From JAVBMJ01 sp031552535 (GTDB taxonomy: Bacteria > Bacteroidota > Bacteroidia > Bacteroidales > Rikenellaceae), in the NCBI GenBank assembly GCA_031552535.1, contig JAVBMJ010000045.1, positions 1-6,037 of the forward strand: DNA of 6,037 nucleotides, read 5' to 3'. The stretch's first letter is position 1. Each line of letters begins with the position of its first letter. The translations under genes were made by a program, and so were the position numbers. The notes below the pieces were generated by a model, which did no database searches, was not told where the DNA came from, and worked only from the letters and a program-made list of their open reading frames with translations. Shown here piece after piece: positions 1 through 6,013 of the stretch.

Positions 1-137
1 CCCAAAAAAGTAAATTTCGAGAGATAGTTATTCAAATCCACCTCAAATTCTTTGGACAAAGCTTCGAATTCGGCAATTTCCAAACCTGTCAAACTCAAAA
101 ACTGTTGCGGGTTACGCTTTATCTTCCTGTATTTCAA
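1..137 (-). CDS. Transposase N-terminus, partial (copy A)
   Basis: The reading frame runs from a TTG at 137-135 to the window edge without a stop. It encodes the same first 45 residues as the protein at 5648-6013, beginning MKYRKIKRNPQQF and containing the segment LTGLEIAEFEALSKEF. This N-terminal part corresponds to the helix-turn-helix domain that precedes the DDE domain in this transposase family. The two nucleotide differences from the other copy in this stretch are both synonymous. TTG is chosen because no ATG is available and the frame opens just after a TAnnTTTG box. The product would cut and paste the IS if intact, but the catalytic part is outside the window. Confidence 0.8.
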   Translation of the reverse strand, partial: MKYRKIKRNPQQFLSLTGLEIAEFEALSKEFEVDLNNYLSKFTFL

Positions 138-150
138 ATCGCTTTTAATG

Positions 151-158
151 CAAATGTA
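151..158 (-). promoter_or_regulatory. Putative -7 box of the copy A transposase
   Basis: The minus strand reads TACATTTG, matching the Bacteroidetes -7 consensus TAnnTTTG, and the equivalent site in copy B is TACCTTTG. The box lies about 14 bases before the TTG start, so the leader would be very short. I find no good -33 TTTG at the expected 19-bp spacing, so this would be a weak promoter. Confidence 0.45.
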
Positions 159-184
159 GTGCTAAAATCGGGAAACTGAAAATT

Positions 185-210
185 AATGGATATAAACTCT
201 ACTGTTTAAA
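185..210 (-). repeat. Terminal repeat of IS copy A
   Basis: The plus-strand sequence here (AATGGATATAAACTC, then TACTGTTTAA) matches the right end of copy B at 6013-6037 with one difference in 25 bases. This is the expected arrangement of terminal inverted repeats, since copy A's left end and copy B's right end both face outward. The left end of copy B (5574-5600) shares only the inner part, AGTTTATATCCATT, and differs in its outer half. Confidence 0.75.
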
Positions 211-477
211 TTTTATTTTCAAAAAGTATTATGAGCAGTTTAACTTCGTTTTCCTCCTCCTTACATGGCATAGTTCGCCAGCGACCTCTGCTCATGTTTC
301 GAGCGTCGGTTCGGGATGATTTTTTTTGCGCCGCACGAGGAGCATAGCGGTGCTCTATGCAACGAGTGGATGCACAGCATCTTTTGACCTGACTTTGCTG
401 GGGCAGATGCGTAGCAAAAGAACGGGTAAATCGCCCGGAAGAGCACATAAGAAATTTGATAAATAAATTTTAAACAG
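202..477. repeat. Unrecognised gene-free segment with AT-rich inverted ends
   Basis: No convincing gene lies between the IS end and the promoter at 526. The two edges are inverted copies of each other: 202-236 against the reverse complement of 443-477 matches at about 26 of 35 positions, including CTGTTTAAA and TTATG. The core (about 237-442) is richer in GC and holds a small hairpin. Open frames on the minus strand (about 206-448) translate to Cys/Arg/Ser-rich sequence with no domain I recognise, so I do not call a gene. It could be a non-autonomous element, a remnant of another IS, or a genome-specific intergenic repeat. AT-rich arms can match by chance, which limits confidence. Confidence 0.4.
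340..360. other. Small hairpin with two alternative stems
   Basis: GCATAG (342-347) pairs with CTATGC (355-360) around a 7-base loop. Alternatively GAGCA (340-344) pairs with TGCTC (351-355). The two foldings are mutually exclusive. No T-run follows, so it is not an intrinsic terminator. Its role is unknown. Confidence 0.4.
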
Positions 478-525
478 GTTTTAAGCGTTACACGCCTTAA
501 CTCAGAACGGCAAAGGATATCGTTT

Positions 526-556
526 TTTGTGTATTCGGGGATAATTAGTATATTTG
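526..556 (+). promoter_or_regulatory. Bacteroidetes-type promoter of the FKBP lipoprotein operon
   Basis: TTTG at 526-529 (-33 box) is followed by exactly 19 bases and then TATATTTG at 549-556 (-7 box, consensus TAnnTTTG). This is the arrangement recognised by the primary sigma factor of Bacteroidetes. Transcription should start around 561-564, which gives a leader of roughly 45-55 bases before the ATG codons at 609 and 615. It also argues against the upstream TTG at 561 being the translation start. Confidence 0.85.
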
Positions 557-608
557 CAGGTTGGAAGTGGCCTTGCGCTATTCGGGACTTTTAAAAACTA
601 TTGTCTGC

Positions 609-1160
609 ATGTCAATGCGGGAACTGAAAATATTTCAATCGTTGGTTTGCATCGCCTTTGCCGGCACCGTTGTCGCCGGATGCGGTCCTGATATGGAGAT
701 AGTTCCTGACCAGCAAGATAAAATATTGTCGTATCTCGACGGGAAATCGCTGGAGTACGAGAATATAGATGGAGTATACCGTTACATCGCCAACCCGGAA
801 AGAGGAGGCAGAGCGCTGGCCCCGGTGGTGTCGGAAGGCGACTCGGTGAATTTCCTTTTTGCTGCATACACTTTTGTCAACGCCCCGCAGGATTTGTTTT
901 ACACTAATTTCGATTTCATAATCGAGAAGGATACGGTACTAAACCCTTTGTTCTGGCCGGAGGTTCCGCAGCGGGTCAAGGTGGGGGCGACGCGCTTGCT
1001 GGAAGGTATTACCCGCGGATTGCCGGGTGTATGCGAGGGTGATTCGGTCCAGTTGTTCCTGACCTCGGACCTGGCTTATGGATCTAAAATGGTGGGGTCG
1101 GTGCCTAAGGATTGTGCGGTGGTGTACTACATAAATGTAATATCGGTAAAAAAACAATAA
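609..1160 (+). CDS. FKBP-like lipoprotein (degenerate peptidyl-prolyl isomerase)
   Basis: A 183-residue predicted lipoprotein. The N-terminus has a basic residue and a hydrophobic run ending in the lipobox V-A-G-C, with Cys25 as the lipidation site, so the mature protein should be anchored in the envelope. Residues about 75-180 resemble an FKBP domain, most clearly in the C-terminal half: LLEGITRGLPGVCEGDSV (130-147), then LAYG (155-158) and the final strand VVYYINVISV. FKBPs isomerise proline peptide bonds and help exported proteins fold. The usual active-site Phe-Asp pair is not clearly placed here, so catalysis is doubtful and a binding or chaperone role is possible. The start is 609 or 615 (both ATG); an in-frame TTG at 561 would coincide with the predicted transcription start. 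The stop is followed 4 bases later by the next gene, so the two form an operon under the promoter at 526-556. Confidence 0.8.
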   Translation: MSMRELKIFQSLVCIAFAGTVVAGCGPDMEIVPDQQDKILSYLDGKSLEYENIDGVYRYIANPERGGRALAPVVSEGDSVNFLFAAYTFVNAPQDLFYTNFDFIIEKDTVLNPLFWPEVPQRVKVGATRLLEGITRGLPGVCEGDSVQLFLTSDLAYGSKMVGSVPKDCAVVYYINVISVKKQ

Positions 1161-1164
1161 ATTG

Positions 1165-2178
1165 ATGAGAAGGATATTTCTTACGCTTTTCGTGTCGGCC
1201 ATTGTCTCGGGCCTGGTATTCTCGTGTGCCAGGAGGGATGAGCAGTCTTTCGAAGAAGTCGAGGCACGTGCGTTGGCTGAGTGGATAAACCAAAATGCAC
1301 CGTCGGCCAAACCGATAGGCAACGGGATATATATGCAACTTCTGGATGCGGGAGAAAGCGGGGCGTCGCTTATAGAAGACAACGACTGGGTGAAGTTAAA
1401 CTACACGGGAACCGATCTGTATGGGAACTGTTATATTTCCCGTTCCGAAGATGTAGCGAAAGTACAGGGCACTTACAGTGTTTATACGCACTACGCACCC
1501 GATTACCAGACTATGAGCATGGCATACTCCACTCTTGTCCTCGGGCAGTACCACGCATTGAAGTTGATGAAAAAGGGTGCCAAAGCGATAATTTACGTTC
1601 CCTCCACCCAGGCCTACGGGTCGTATGGATACAGCGCCTCGGACGGCTATAACGGGCAATTCTCGCTGGCGGGTAACAAGCCGGTAATAATGACCCTCGA
1701 AGTGGTCGATGTCGCGAAAGACCCGGTTAAGTATGAGGAGGGACTCGTGATGGGATACGCTGTCGACGTGATGGGTATGGCCGTTAAGGATTCTGTAGGC
1801 AAGATCCTTTACTACCAGGAATTGTCGGTACTGCCCGATGCGGATGGTATAACGGTCGATTCGACAGTTACGCTATATTACAAAGGGTATTTTCTCGACG
1901 GTTTCGTTTTCGACACCAATATCGATTCTGTCGGCCAGCGCGTATACAAAGACAATACCCTGACTTACCAGGCAATAAGTTACAAGCCTTCTACCGGTAA
2001 CCTGGTCCAGGCATTCAAAACAGTTGTTCCTAAAGTCACTTACGGAAGTTGGACCCGCATGGTTTTCACGTCGTCATTCGGCTATGGGGCGTCGGGTTCG
2101 ACGAGCGGCAATACGGCCATCCCGGGCTACACCCCGCTGGCATTCGACTTCTATATAATGCCTTATGGCGAAGATTAG
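1165..2178 (+). CDS. Lipoprotein with two FKBP-type domains
   Basis: A 337-residue predicted lipoprotein. The signal peptide MRRIFLTLFVSAIVSGLVFSC ends at lipidation Cys21; Phe at the -2 position is slightly unusual for a lipobox. Two FKBP-like domains follow, about 72-184 and 231-333. The second looks the more complete: YYKG (238-241), GFVFD (246-250), GYG (306-308) and LAFDF (325-329) match the conserved FKBP core, including Phe249-Asp250 in place of the classical Phe-Asp pair; the conserved Trp is probably Phe284. The first domain keeps LNYTG (78-82) and AYG (150-152) but has YISRS where Phe-Asp is expected, so it is probably not catalytic. The likely role is periplasmic proline isomerase or chaperone. 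ATG at 1165 is preferred over the TTG at 1162. It is co-transcribed with the upstream FKBP-like gene and ends before a terminator. Confidence 0.85.
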   Translation: MRRIFLTLFVSAIVSGLVFSCARRDEQSFEEVEARALAEWINQNAPSAKPIGNGIYMQLLDAGESGASLIEDNDWVKLNYTGTDLYGNCYISRSEDVAKVQGTYSVYTHYAPDYQTMSMAYSTLVLGQYHALKLMKKGAKAIIYVPSTQAYGSYGYSASDGYNGQFSLAGNKPVIMTLEVVDVAKDPVKYEEGLVMGYAVDVMGMAVKDSVGKILYYQELSVLPDADGITVDSTVTLYYKGYFLDGFVFDTNIDSVGQRVYKDNTLTYQAISYKPSTGNLVQAFKTVVPKVTYGSWTRMVFTSSFGYGASGSTSGNTAIPGYTPLAFDFYIMPYGED

Positions 2179-2241
2179 ATCATGGCGCCGTTTATGTGAA
2201 CGCGTCCTGGTGTAAACCGGGACGACCTCATGCATAAAGAA

Positions 2242-2279
2242 GCCCGGGTGGTATGACGTACTGCCCGGGCATTTTTTTA
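2242..2279 (+). terminator. Intrinsic terminator of the FKBP operon
   Basis: GCCCGGG (2242-2248) pairs perfectly with CCCGGGC (2264-2270). The stem continues inward through two G-T wobble pairs and GTAT/GTAC to a GAC loop, about 13 pairs in total. A run of seven T follows at 2272-2278. The hairpin lies about 64 bases after the stop codon of the two-domain FKBP gene. Confidence 0.92.
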
Positions 2280-2313
2280 TGATACCGATATTTTTATTAA
2301 TTTTACAAATCTA

Positions 2314-2533
2314 TAAGAGCCTGTCTAAGTAATGTGAAATAATTATTGCGATATTATTTGAGACTTATTTCGAGATGGATTTTGATTTTTGAAAAAGGAG
2401 CTTGGCGGGCCAAGTGACTGATGAAAAAAACAAAATACGCTCGAAAGAATCTCAAAAAATATTGATAAAACAAAAAATCATACTCCCTGAAATATCCCAA
2501 TAATTGTTGAGCATTACTTAAAACAGTTTCTTA
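2314..2533. mobile_element. 220-bp foldback element, MITE-like or fused IS ends
   Basis: This stretch between the terminator and dprA is an imperfect palindrome. The ends are inverted repeats: TAAGAGCCTGTCTAAGTAATG at one side, and at the other the reverse complement reads TAAGAAACTG then TTTTAAGTAATG. Homology continues inward: AATTATTGCGATATT (2341-2355) against AATTATTGGGATATT, and after an extra 33 or so bases in the right arm, TTTGAGAC/TTTGAGAT, TTTCGAG and ATTTTG. The centre is CTTGGC/GCCAAG (2401-2414). There is no ORF of note. This is the architecture of a non-autonomous transposable element. I found no matching target-site duplication (TAA on the left, TTA on the right), so the exact ends are uncertain. 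No clear dprA promoter was seen in it. Confidence 0.6.
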
Positions 2534-2550
2534 GCCATAATCCATACGAT

Positions 2551-3660
2551 ATGCTCATCGACGACGTAGCCCTCACTATGACGGCGGACATAGGACCTAA
2601 GACCGCGAAGCACCTGGTGTCGTGTTTCGGATCGGCCGAAGGAGTGTTTGCCGCCACCGAACGGCAACTTACCGTCGAGGCCGAACTGCGCGGCGATCTG
2701 GCGCGGGCCATAGTCCGAAAAGACGCGCATAAAGCGGCAGAGAGGGAGCTGGCGTGGGCCGGACGGTCGGGAGTAACTGTCGTAACGTCGACCGGCGAAT
2801 ATTATCCGCCACTGCTTTCGGAGTGCGCCGACGCTCCACATGTGTTATATGTCAGGGGTGATCCGGAAGTGTTGCTCAGGCCAACGCTTTCGATAGGAGG
2901 AACCCGGAAAATTTCGGCCTACGGTACGAAAGCGTGCGATACCATCATCGAAGGGCTGCATGAGGCGATGCCAGGTGCGACGATTGCCGCAGGCCTTTCA
3001 TACGGTATCGATATCGCATGCCACAGAGCTGCCCACAGATGCGGGATGCCGTCGGGGGTGGTGTTGTCGCACGCGATGGATTCGGTTTATCCGTCACACC
3101 ACGCCGATATGCTCCGCAGGATCGAAGACGCAGGCGGAGTGCTCGTTACCGAGTTCAATACCAACTATAAACCCACACAATCTGTGTTCCTGCAACGCAA
3201 CCGCATCATTGCCGGAATGGGGGCGGGTACGTTGATAATAGAATCGCCCATAGATGGCGGATCGCTCACTATCGCGGAACTGGCACTGGGGTATTACCGC
3301 ATGGTGATGGCCGTTCCGGGAAGGATCGGAGACAAAACATCGGAGGGTACCAACCGTCTGATAAACCTGCAAAAAGCGACCCTGGTGGCGTCGGTCGACG
3401 ATATCCTGCGTGAATTGGGTTGGGATAACAAGTGTCGTGACGATGGCGGCGTGCGTGAAAGCGCAAAGGTCGTGGCGGATAATTTGACCGGAAAGGAACG
3501 GTGGCTGTTGGAGGGTTTCTTCGACGAGGGGCCTTTGTCGGCCGACGAGTTGTCGGTACGGTGCGGCATGCCTGTCGCGGCGTTGTCGCCGCTGCTTCTT
3601 GGACTTGAAATGGCGGGAGCGTTGAAGTCGATTCCGGGTAACAGGTATATAAAATGGTGA
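2551..3660 (+). CDS. dprA: DNA-processing protein DprA
   Basis: A 369-residue DprA/Smf protein. In naturally transforming bacteria DprA binds incoming single-stranded DNA in the cytoplasm and loads RecA onto it; many non-competent species also keep it. The N-terminal part (about 1-60) fits the helix-hairpin-helix region (IGPKTAKHLVSCFGSAEGVF). The Rossmann-like core (about 80-290) contains GTRK (117-120), AGLSYGID (147-154), RNRIIAGM (216-223), GGSLTIAELAL and VPGRIGDKTSEGTNRLI. The C-terminal part (about 312-369) fits the winged-helix DprA domain. AGLSYGID has Ala where SGL is common, and VLSHAMDSVYP replaces the more usual VLxxGLDxxYP; both may be lineage variation. ATG at 2551 gives a family-typical N-terminus and lies 17 bases beyond the foldback element. 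It is probably the first gene of dprA-tatD-ansA. Confidence 0.95.
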   Translation: MLIDDVALTMTADIGPKTAKHLVSCFGSAEGVFAATERQLTVEAELRGDLARAIVRKDAHKAAERELAWAGRSGVTVVTSTGEYYPPLLSECADAPHVLYVRGDPEVLLRPTLSIGGTRKISAYGTKACDTIIEGLHEAMPGATIAAGLSYGIDIACHRAAHRCGMPSGVVLSHAMDSVYPSHHADMLRRIEDAGGVLVTEFNTNYKPTQSVFLQRNRIIAGMGAGTLIIESPIDGGSLTIAELALGYYRMVMAVPGRIGDKTSEGTNRLINLQKATLVASVDDILRELGWDNKCRDDGGVRESAKVVADNLTGKERWLLEGFFDEGPLSADELSVRCGMPVAALSPLLLGLEMAGALKSIPGNRYIKW

Positions 3661-3689
3661 TGGGCGGATAGCCGGAAAGTGATGCCAAG

Positions 3690-4475
3690 ATGAAATTTAT
3701 AGATACACATACTCATATATACGACGAGGCGTTCGATGTGGATCGCGACGAAGCGGTTGCGCGGGCATTGGCGGTGGGAGTGGACACGATGTTACTGCCG
3801 GCGATAGACTCGGGGAGCCATGCGGCGCTGTTTTCGCTTGTGGCACGTTATCCGGACAATTGCTTGCCGATGATGGGGTTGCATCCTACGTCGGTGAATG
3901 GTAATGACATGTACGGGGACGAATTGGATACAGTTGAGCACTTTCTTGCCACTCCTCCATGCGGCAGGTTTATCGCTGTAGGCGAAGTGGGACTCGATCT
4001 GTATTGGAGCCGCGATTTTTACCGGGAACAGCGCGAGGCGCTGGAGCGGCAGATAGAGTTATCTTTGCGCTATGAATTGCCGCTGGTGATACACACCCGC
4101 GATGCCTGGCGTGAGATGCGCGAGGTGCTTCACTGTTTCGGCGGGCGTGGCCTGCGTGGAGTCATGCACGCCTTCAGCGGTACGTGGGACGACTATGTGG
4201 CGGTGAAGGACGCGGGCGACTTCCTGTTCGGCATCGGCGGCGTGATCACCTATAAAAAGAGCGGGCTGGTCGAGGTGGTGGCCCGCATGCAACTCGAAGA
4301 TATAGTGCTCGAAAGCGACGCGCCATACCTTACGCCTGTACCGCACCGGGGCAAACGCAACGAAAGTTCTTATATCCCGCTGGTGGCCCGTACGGTAGCC
4401 GAAGCCATGGGGGCCGATGTGGACAGGGTCGCCGCCGTCACGACGCGCAATGCAATAAGAATGTTCAATCTGTAA
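3690..4475 (+). CDS. tatD: TatD family metal-dependent hydrolase
   Basis: A 261-residue protein of normal family length and an amidohydrolase-type TIM barrel. The metal ligands are all present: His7 and His9 in DTHTH, Glu99 in VGEVGLD, His135 in VIHTRD, His160 in MHAFSG and Asp210 in ESDAPYL. Family members act as cytoplasmic Mg-dependent DNases (3'-5' exonuclease activity) linked to DNA repair; despite the name they are not needed for Tat export. Which subgroup (TatD, YcfH or YjjV) this belongs to cannot be settled by eye; the length and motifs fit the YcfH-like majority. It starts 29 bases after dprA and ends 14 bases before ansA, consistent with one transcript. The product annotation is firm, the symbol less so. 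Confidence 0.93.
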   Translation: MKFIDTHTHIYDEAFDVDRDEAVARALAVGVDTMLLPAIDSGSHAALFSLVARYPDNCLPMMGLHPTSVNGNDMYGDELDTVEHFLATPPCGRFIAVGEVGLDLYWSRDFYREQREALERQIELSLRYELPLVIHTRDAWREMREVLHCFGGRGLRGVMHAFSGTWDDYVAVKDAGDFLFGIGGVITYKKSGLVEVVARMQLEDIVLESDAPYLTPVPHRGKRNESSYIPLVARTVAEAMGADVDRVAAVTTRNAIRMFNL

Positions 4476-4489
4476 AACCTATACGAAAT

Positions 4490-5521
4490 ATGGCCGGAAA
4501 ACCATCTGTACTGCTTATATACACCGGGGGAACGATAGGTATGAAGACCAATCCCCGCACCGGAGCGTTGCATCCGTTTGACTTCAACAGTATCTATGAC
4601 GAATTTCCTTATCTGAGGATGCTCGACGTAGACATCGAGGTATTGATGCTCGAAGCTATCGACTCGTCGAACGTGACGCCTGAACTCTGGGATACATTAG
4701 CTCGCCTGGTGGAAAATGAGTACGAACGTTTCGACGGATTTGTTATCCTTCATGGCACTGACACGATGTCGTACACGGCTTCGGCATTGAGTTTCATGCT
4801 TGAAAACCTGTCGAAACCGGTGGTATTCACCGGCAGCCAGATCCCGATAGGCGTACTGCGCACCGACGGCCGCGAAAACCTGATAACGGCGCTCGAAATA
4901 GCGGCAGCACAGGAGAATGGCCGGGCAATTGTCCCCGAGGTAAGCCTGTATTTTCAGAATAAACTTTTCCGGGCTACGCGCACCACCAAGCACAGTTCCG
5001 AACAACTCAACGCCTTTGTGTCGGAAAACTATCCGGCTCTGGCCGAGGTCGGGGTCAATATCCATTATAACTATCCATATATACATCAGGCTACAGAAGA
5101 CTCCACGTTGCGTATCTCCACTTCGCTCGACACTGCGGTAGCTGTAATAAAAATATTTCCGGGTATCACGCGCGAAACCTTCGAGGGGATGCTGTCGTTG
5201 GGATCGGTACGCGGGATTGTACTTGAGACTTACGGCTCCGGCAACGCACCGACATCACTGTGGTTTATCGACGCGTTGCGGAGAGCTATGGCCGAAGGAA
5301 AAGTCGTCGTCAATGTTACCCAATGCGAGGGAGGCAGCGTGGCCATGGAACTCTACGAGACGGGGCTCAGGATGCAGCAGGCGGGCGTTGTGAGCGGACG
5401 TGATATGACGACCGAAGCCGCGGTCACCAAGCTGATGTATCTCCTGGGGCAGGGTTTGTCGACGGAGCGTGTATGCCGGGAGATGCACCGGTCGTTACGC
5501 GGCGAGATGACCGAAAATTAG
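4490..5521 (+). CDS. ansA: Type I (cytoplasmic) L-asparaginase
   Basis: A 343-residue asparaginase that hydrolyses L-asparagine to aspartate and ammonia. It starts with the first catalytic motif YTGGTIGM (Thr15 the likely nucleophile, Thr12 nearby) and has the second motif HGTDTM (Thr90, Asp91), with the conserved Lys at 167 in RTTKHSS. Further family signatures are SSNVTPELW (59-67), FTGSQIPIG, YGSGNAP, VNVTQCEGG and the C-terminal LRGEMT. There is no signal peptide, and the length and motifs match cytoplasmic type I enzymes such as E. coli AnsA rather than the periplasmic type II. It lies 14 bases after tatD, so translation is probably linked to the same transcript. No terminator is seen before the IS that begins about 50 bases downstream. 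Confidence 0.95.
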   Translation: MAGKPSVLLIYTGGTIGMKTNPRTGALHPFDFNSIYDEFPYLRMLDVDIEVLMLEAIDSSNVTPELWDTLARLVENEYERFDGFVILHGTDTMSYTASALSFMLENLSKPVVFTGSQIPIGVLRTDGRENLITALEIAAAQENGRAIVPEVSLYFQNKLFRATRTTKHSSEQLNAFVSENYPALAEVGVNIHYNYPYIHQATEDSTLRISTSLDTAVAVIKIFPGITRETFEGMLSLGSVRGIVLETYGSGNAPTSLWFIDALRRAMAEGKVVVNVTQCEGGSVAMELYETGLRMQQAGVVSGRDMTTEAAVTKLMYLLGQGLSTERVCREMHRSLRGEMTEN

Positions 5522-5573
5522 GCTATCGGTAATTGCCCGGCTGTTGCTCACAAAATAATAATCTGAGAAATTG

Positions 5574-5600
5574 TTTAAGAAACTATAGTTTATATCCATT
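5574..5600 (+). repeat. Left terminal repeat of IS copy B
   Basis: The segment TTTAAGAAACTATAG followed by TTTATATCCATT is the counterpart of the right end at 6013-6037 read on the other strand. The inner half matches well (AGTTTATAT, then CATT after one difference). The outer half differs (TTTAAGAAACTAT against TTAAACAGTAG), so the two ends are imperfect repeats. Confidence 0.6.
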
Positions 5601-5626
5601 AATTTTCAGTTTGACGATTTTAGCAT

Positions 5627-5634
5627 TACCTTTG
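5627..5634 (+). promoter_or_regulatory. Putative -7 box of the copy B transposase remnant
   Basis: TACCTTTG fits TAnnTTTG and is at the same place as TACATTTG in copy A. The predicted transcript would start only a few bases before the TTG at 5648. A well-spaced -33 box is missing, so activity is uncertain. Confidence 0.45.
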
Positions 5635-5647
5635 CATTAAAAACGAT

Positions 5648-6013
5648 TTGAAATACAGGAAGATAAAGCGTAATCCGCAACAGTTTTTGAGTTTGACAGG
5701 TTTGGAAATCGCCGAATTCGAAGCTTTGTCCAAAGAATTTGAGGTGGATTTGAATAACTATCTCTCGAAATTTACTTTTTTGGGCAAAGAACGCATTAGA
5801 GTGTATAAGCCTCGCGGCAGAGAATTAACTGATGAACAGAAACATGAGAACCGTCAAATATCTTCATTTCGCGTAAAGGTCGAGCATGCCATAGGGAGAG
5901 TAAAAATCTTCCGTATTGTCAAAGAACGCTTTCGATGCCACAAGCTTTTTTTCAACGATCTCGTTTTTGAAATCGCTTGTGGATTACATAATTTCAAATT
6001 GTCTTGTATTTAA
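5648..6013 (+). pseudogene. Transposase with in-frame internal deletion (121 residues)
   Basis: The protein fuses the N-terminal and C-terminal ends of a DDE_Tnp_4-type transposase. Residues 1 to about 53 are the helix-turn-helix region (NPQQFLSLTGLEIAEF, then LSKFTFLGKERIRVY). From about KPRGRELTDEQKHENR (54-69) the sequence is the family's C-terminus: SFRVKVEHAIGRVKIFRIV (73-91), then DLVFEIACGLHNF. Glu79 is a good candidate for the last acidic residue of the DDE triad. The central region that carries the two catalytic Asp residues, about 150 residues by comparison with family length, is absent, so it cannot transpose on its own. The junction lies near 5807-5815 in a KPR motif that occurs on both sides in complete relatives, which fits deletion between short repeats. 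The frame stays open from a TTG start, so a small DNA-binding protein could still be made. Confidence 0.8.

Larger units (their letters stand above)
1..210 (-). mobile_element. IS element copy A, 5' end only (cut by window edge)
   Basis: This is the start of an insertion sequence read on the minus strand. Positions 198 down to 1 align without gaps to 5587-5784 on the plus strand, and I count 7 differences over 198 bases, so both are copies of one IS. The element includes an end sequence (about 185-210), a short upstream region and the first 45 codons of a transposase. The rest lies outside the window, so I cannot say whether this copy is full length. By its protein it belongs with IS5-type elements carrying a DDE_Tnp_4 transposase; the exact IS name is not recognised. 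The outer boundary near 210 is uncertain because no target-site duplication could be identified. Confidence 0.85.

Noticed and set aside
206..448. 80-residue open frame on the minus strand and an overlapping 61-residue frame (261-446)
   Set aside because: Composition is Cys/Arg/Ser-rich with no recognisable domain or signal, the frames overlap one another, and the longer one ends inside the IS terminal repeat. More likely chance frames in a repeat segment.
479..500. Possible hairpin TTAAGCG/CGCCTTAA upstream of the operon promoter
   Set aside because: Short stem with a bulge and no T-run; too weak to call a terminator or operator.
939..1382. 147-residue minus-strand frame opposite the FKBP genes
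   Set aside because: It lies antisense across the junction of two well-supported lipoprotein genes and has no family resemblance; it is a shadow frame.
2049..2237. 62-residue plus-strand frame overlapping the end of the two-domain FKBP gene
   Set aside because: It is out of frame with a confident domain (the FKBP C-terminal strand) and runs up to the terminator; no independent support.
2380..2391. Near-match GATTTTTG to the -7 promoter box inside the foldback element
   Set aside because: It lacks the first T of TAnnTTTG and has no TTTG at the right distance upstream, so it is not listed as the dprA promoter.
3269..3716. Two minus-strand frames of about 140 residues opposite the end of dprA
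   Set aside because: Pro/Arg/Ser/Thr-rich low-complexity translations opposite conserved DprA C-terminal sequence; typical shadow frames.
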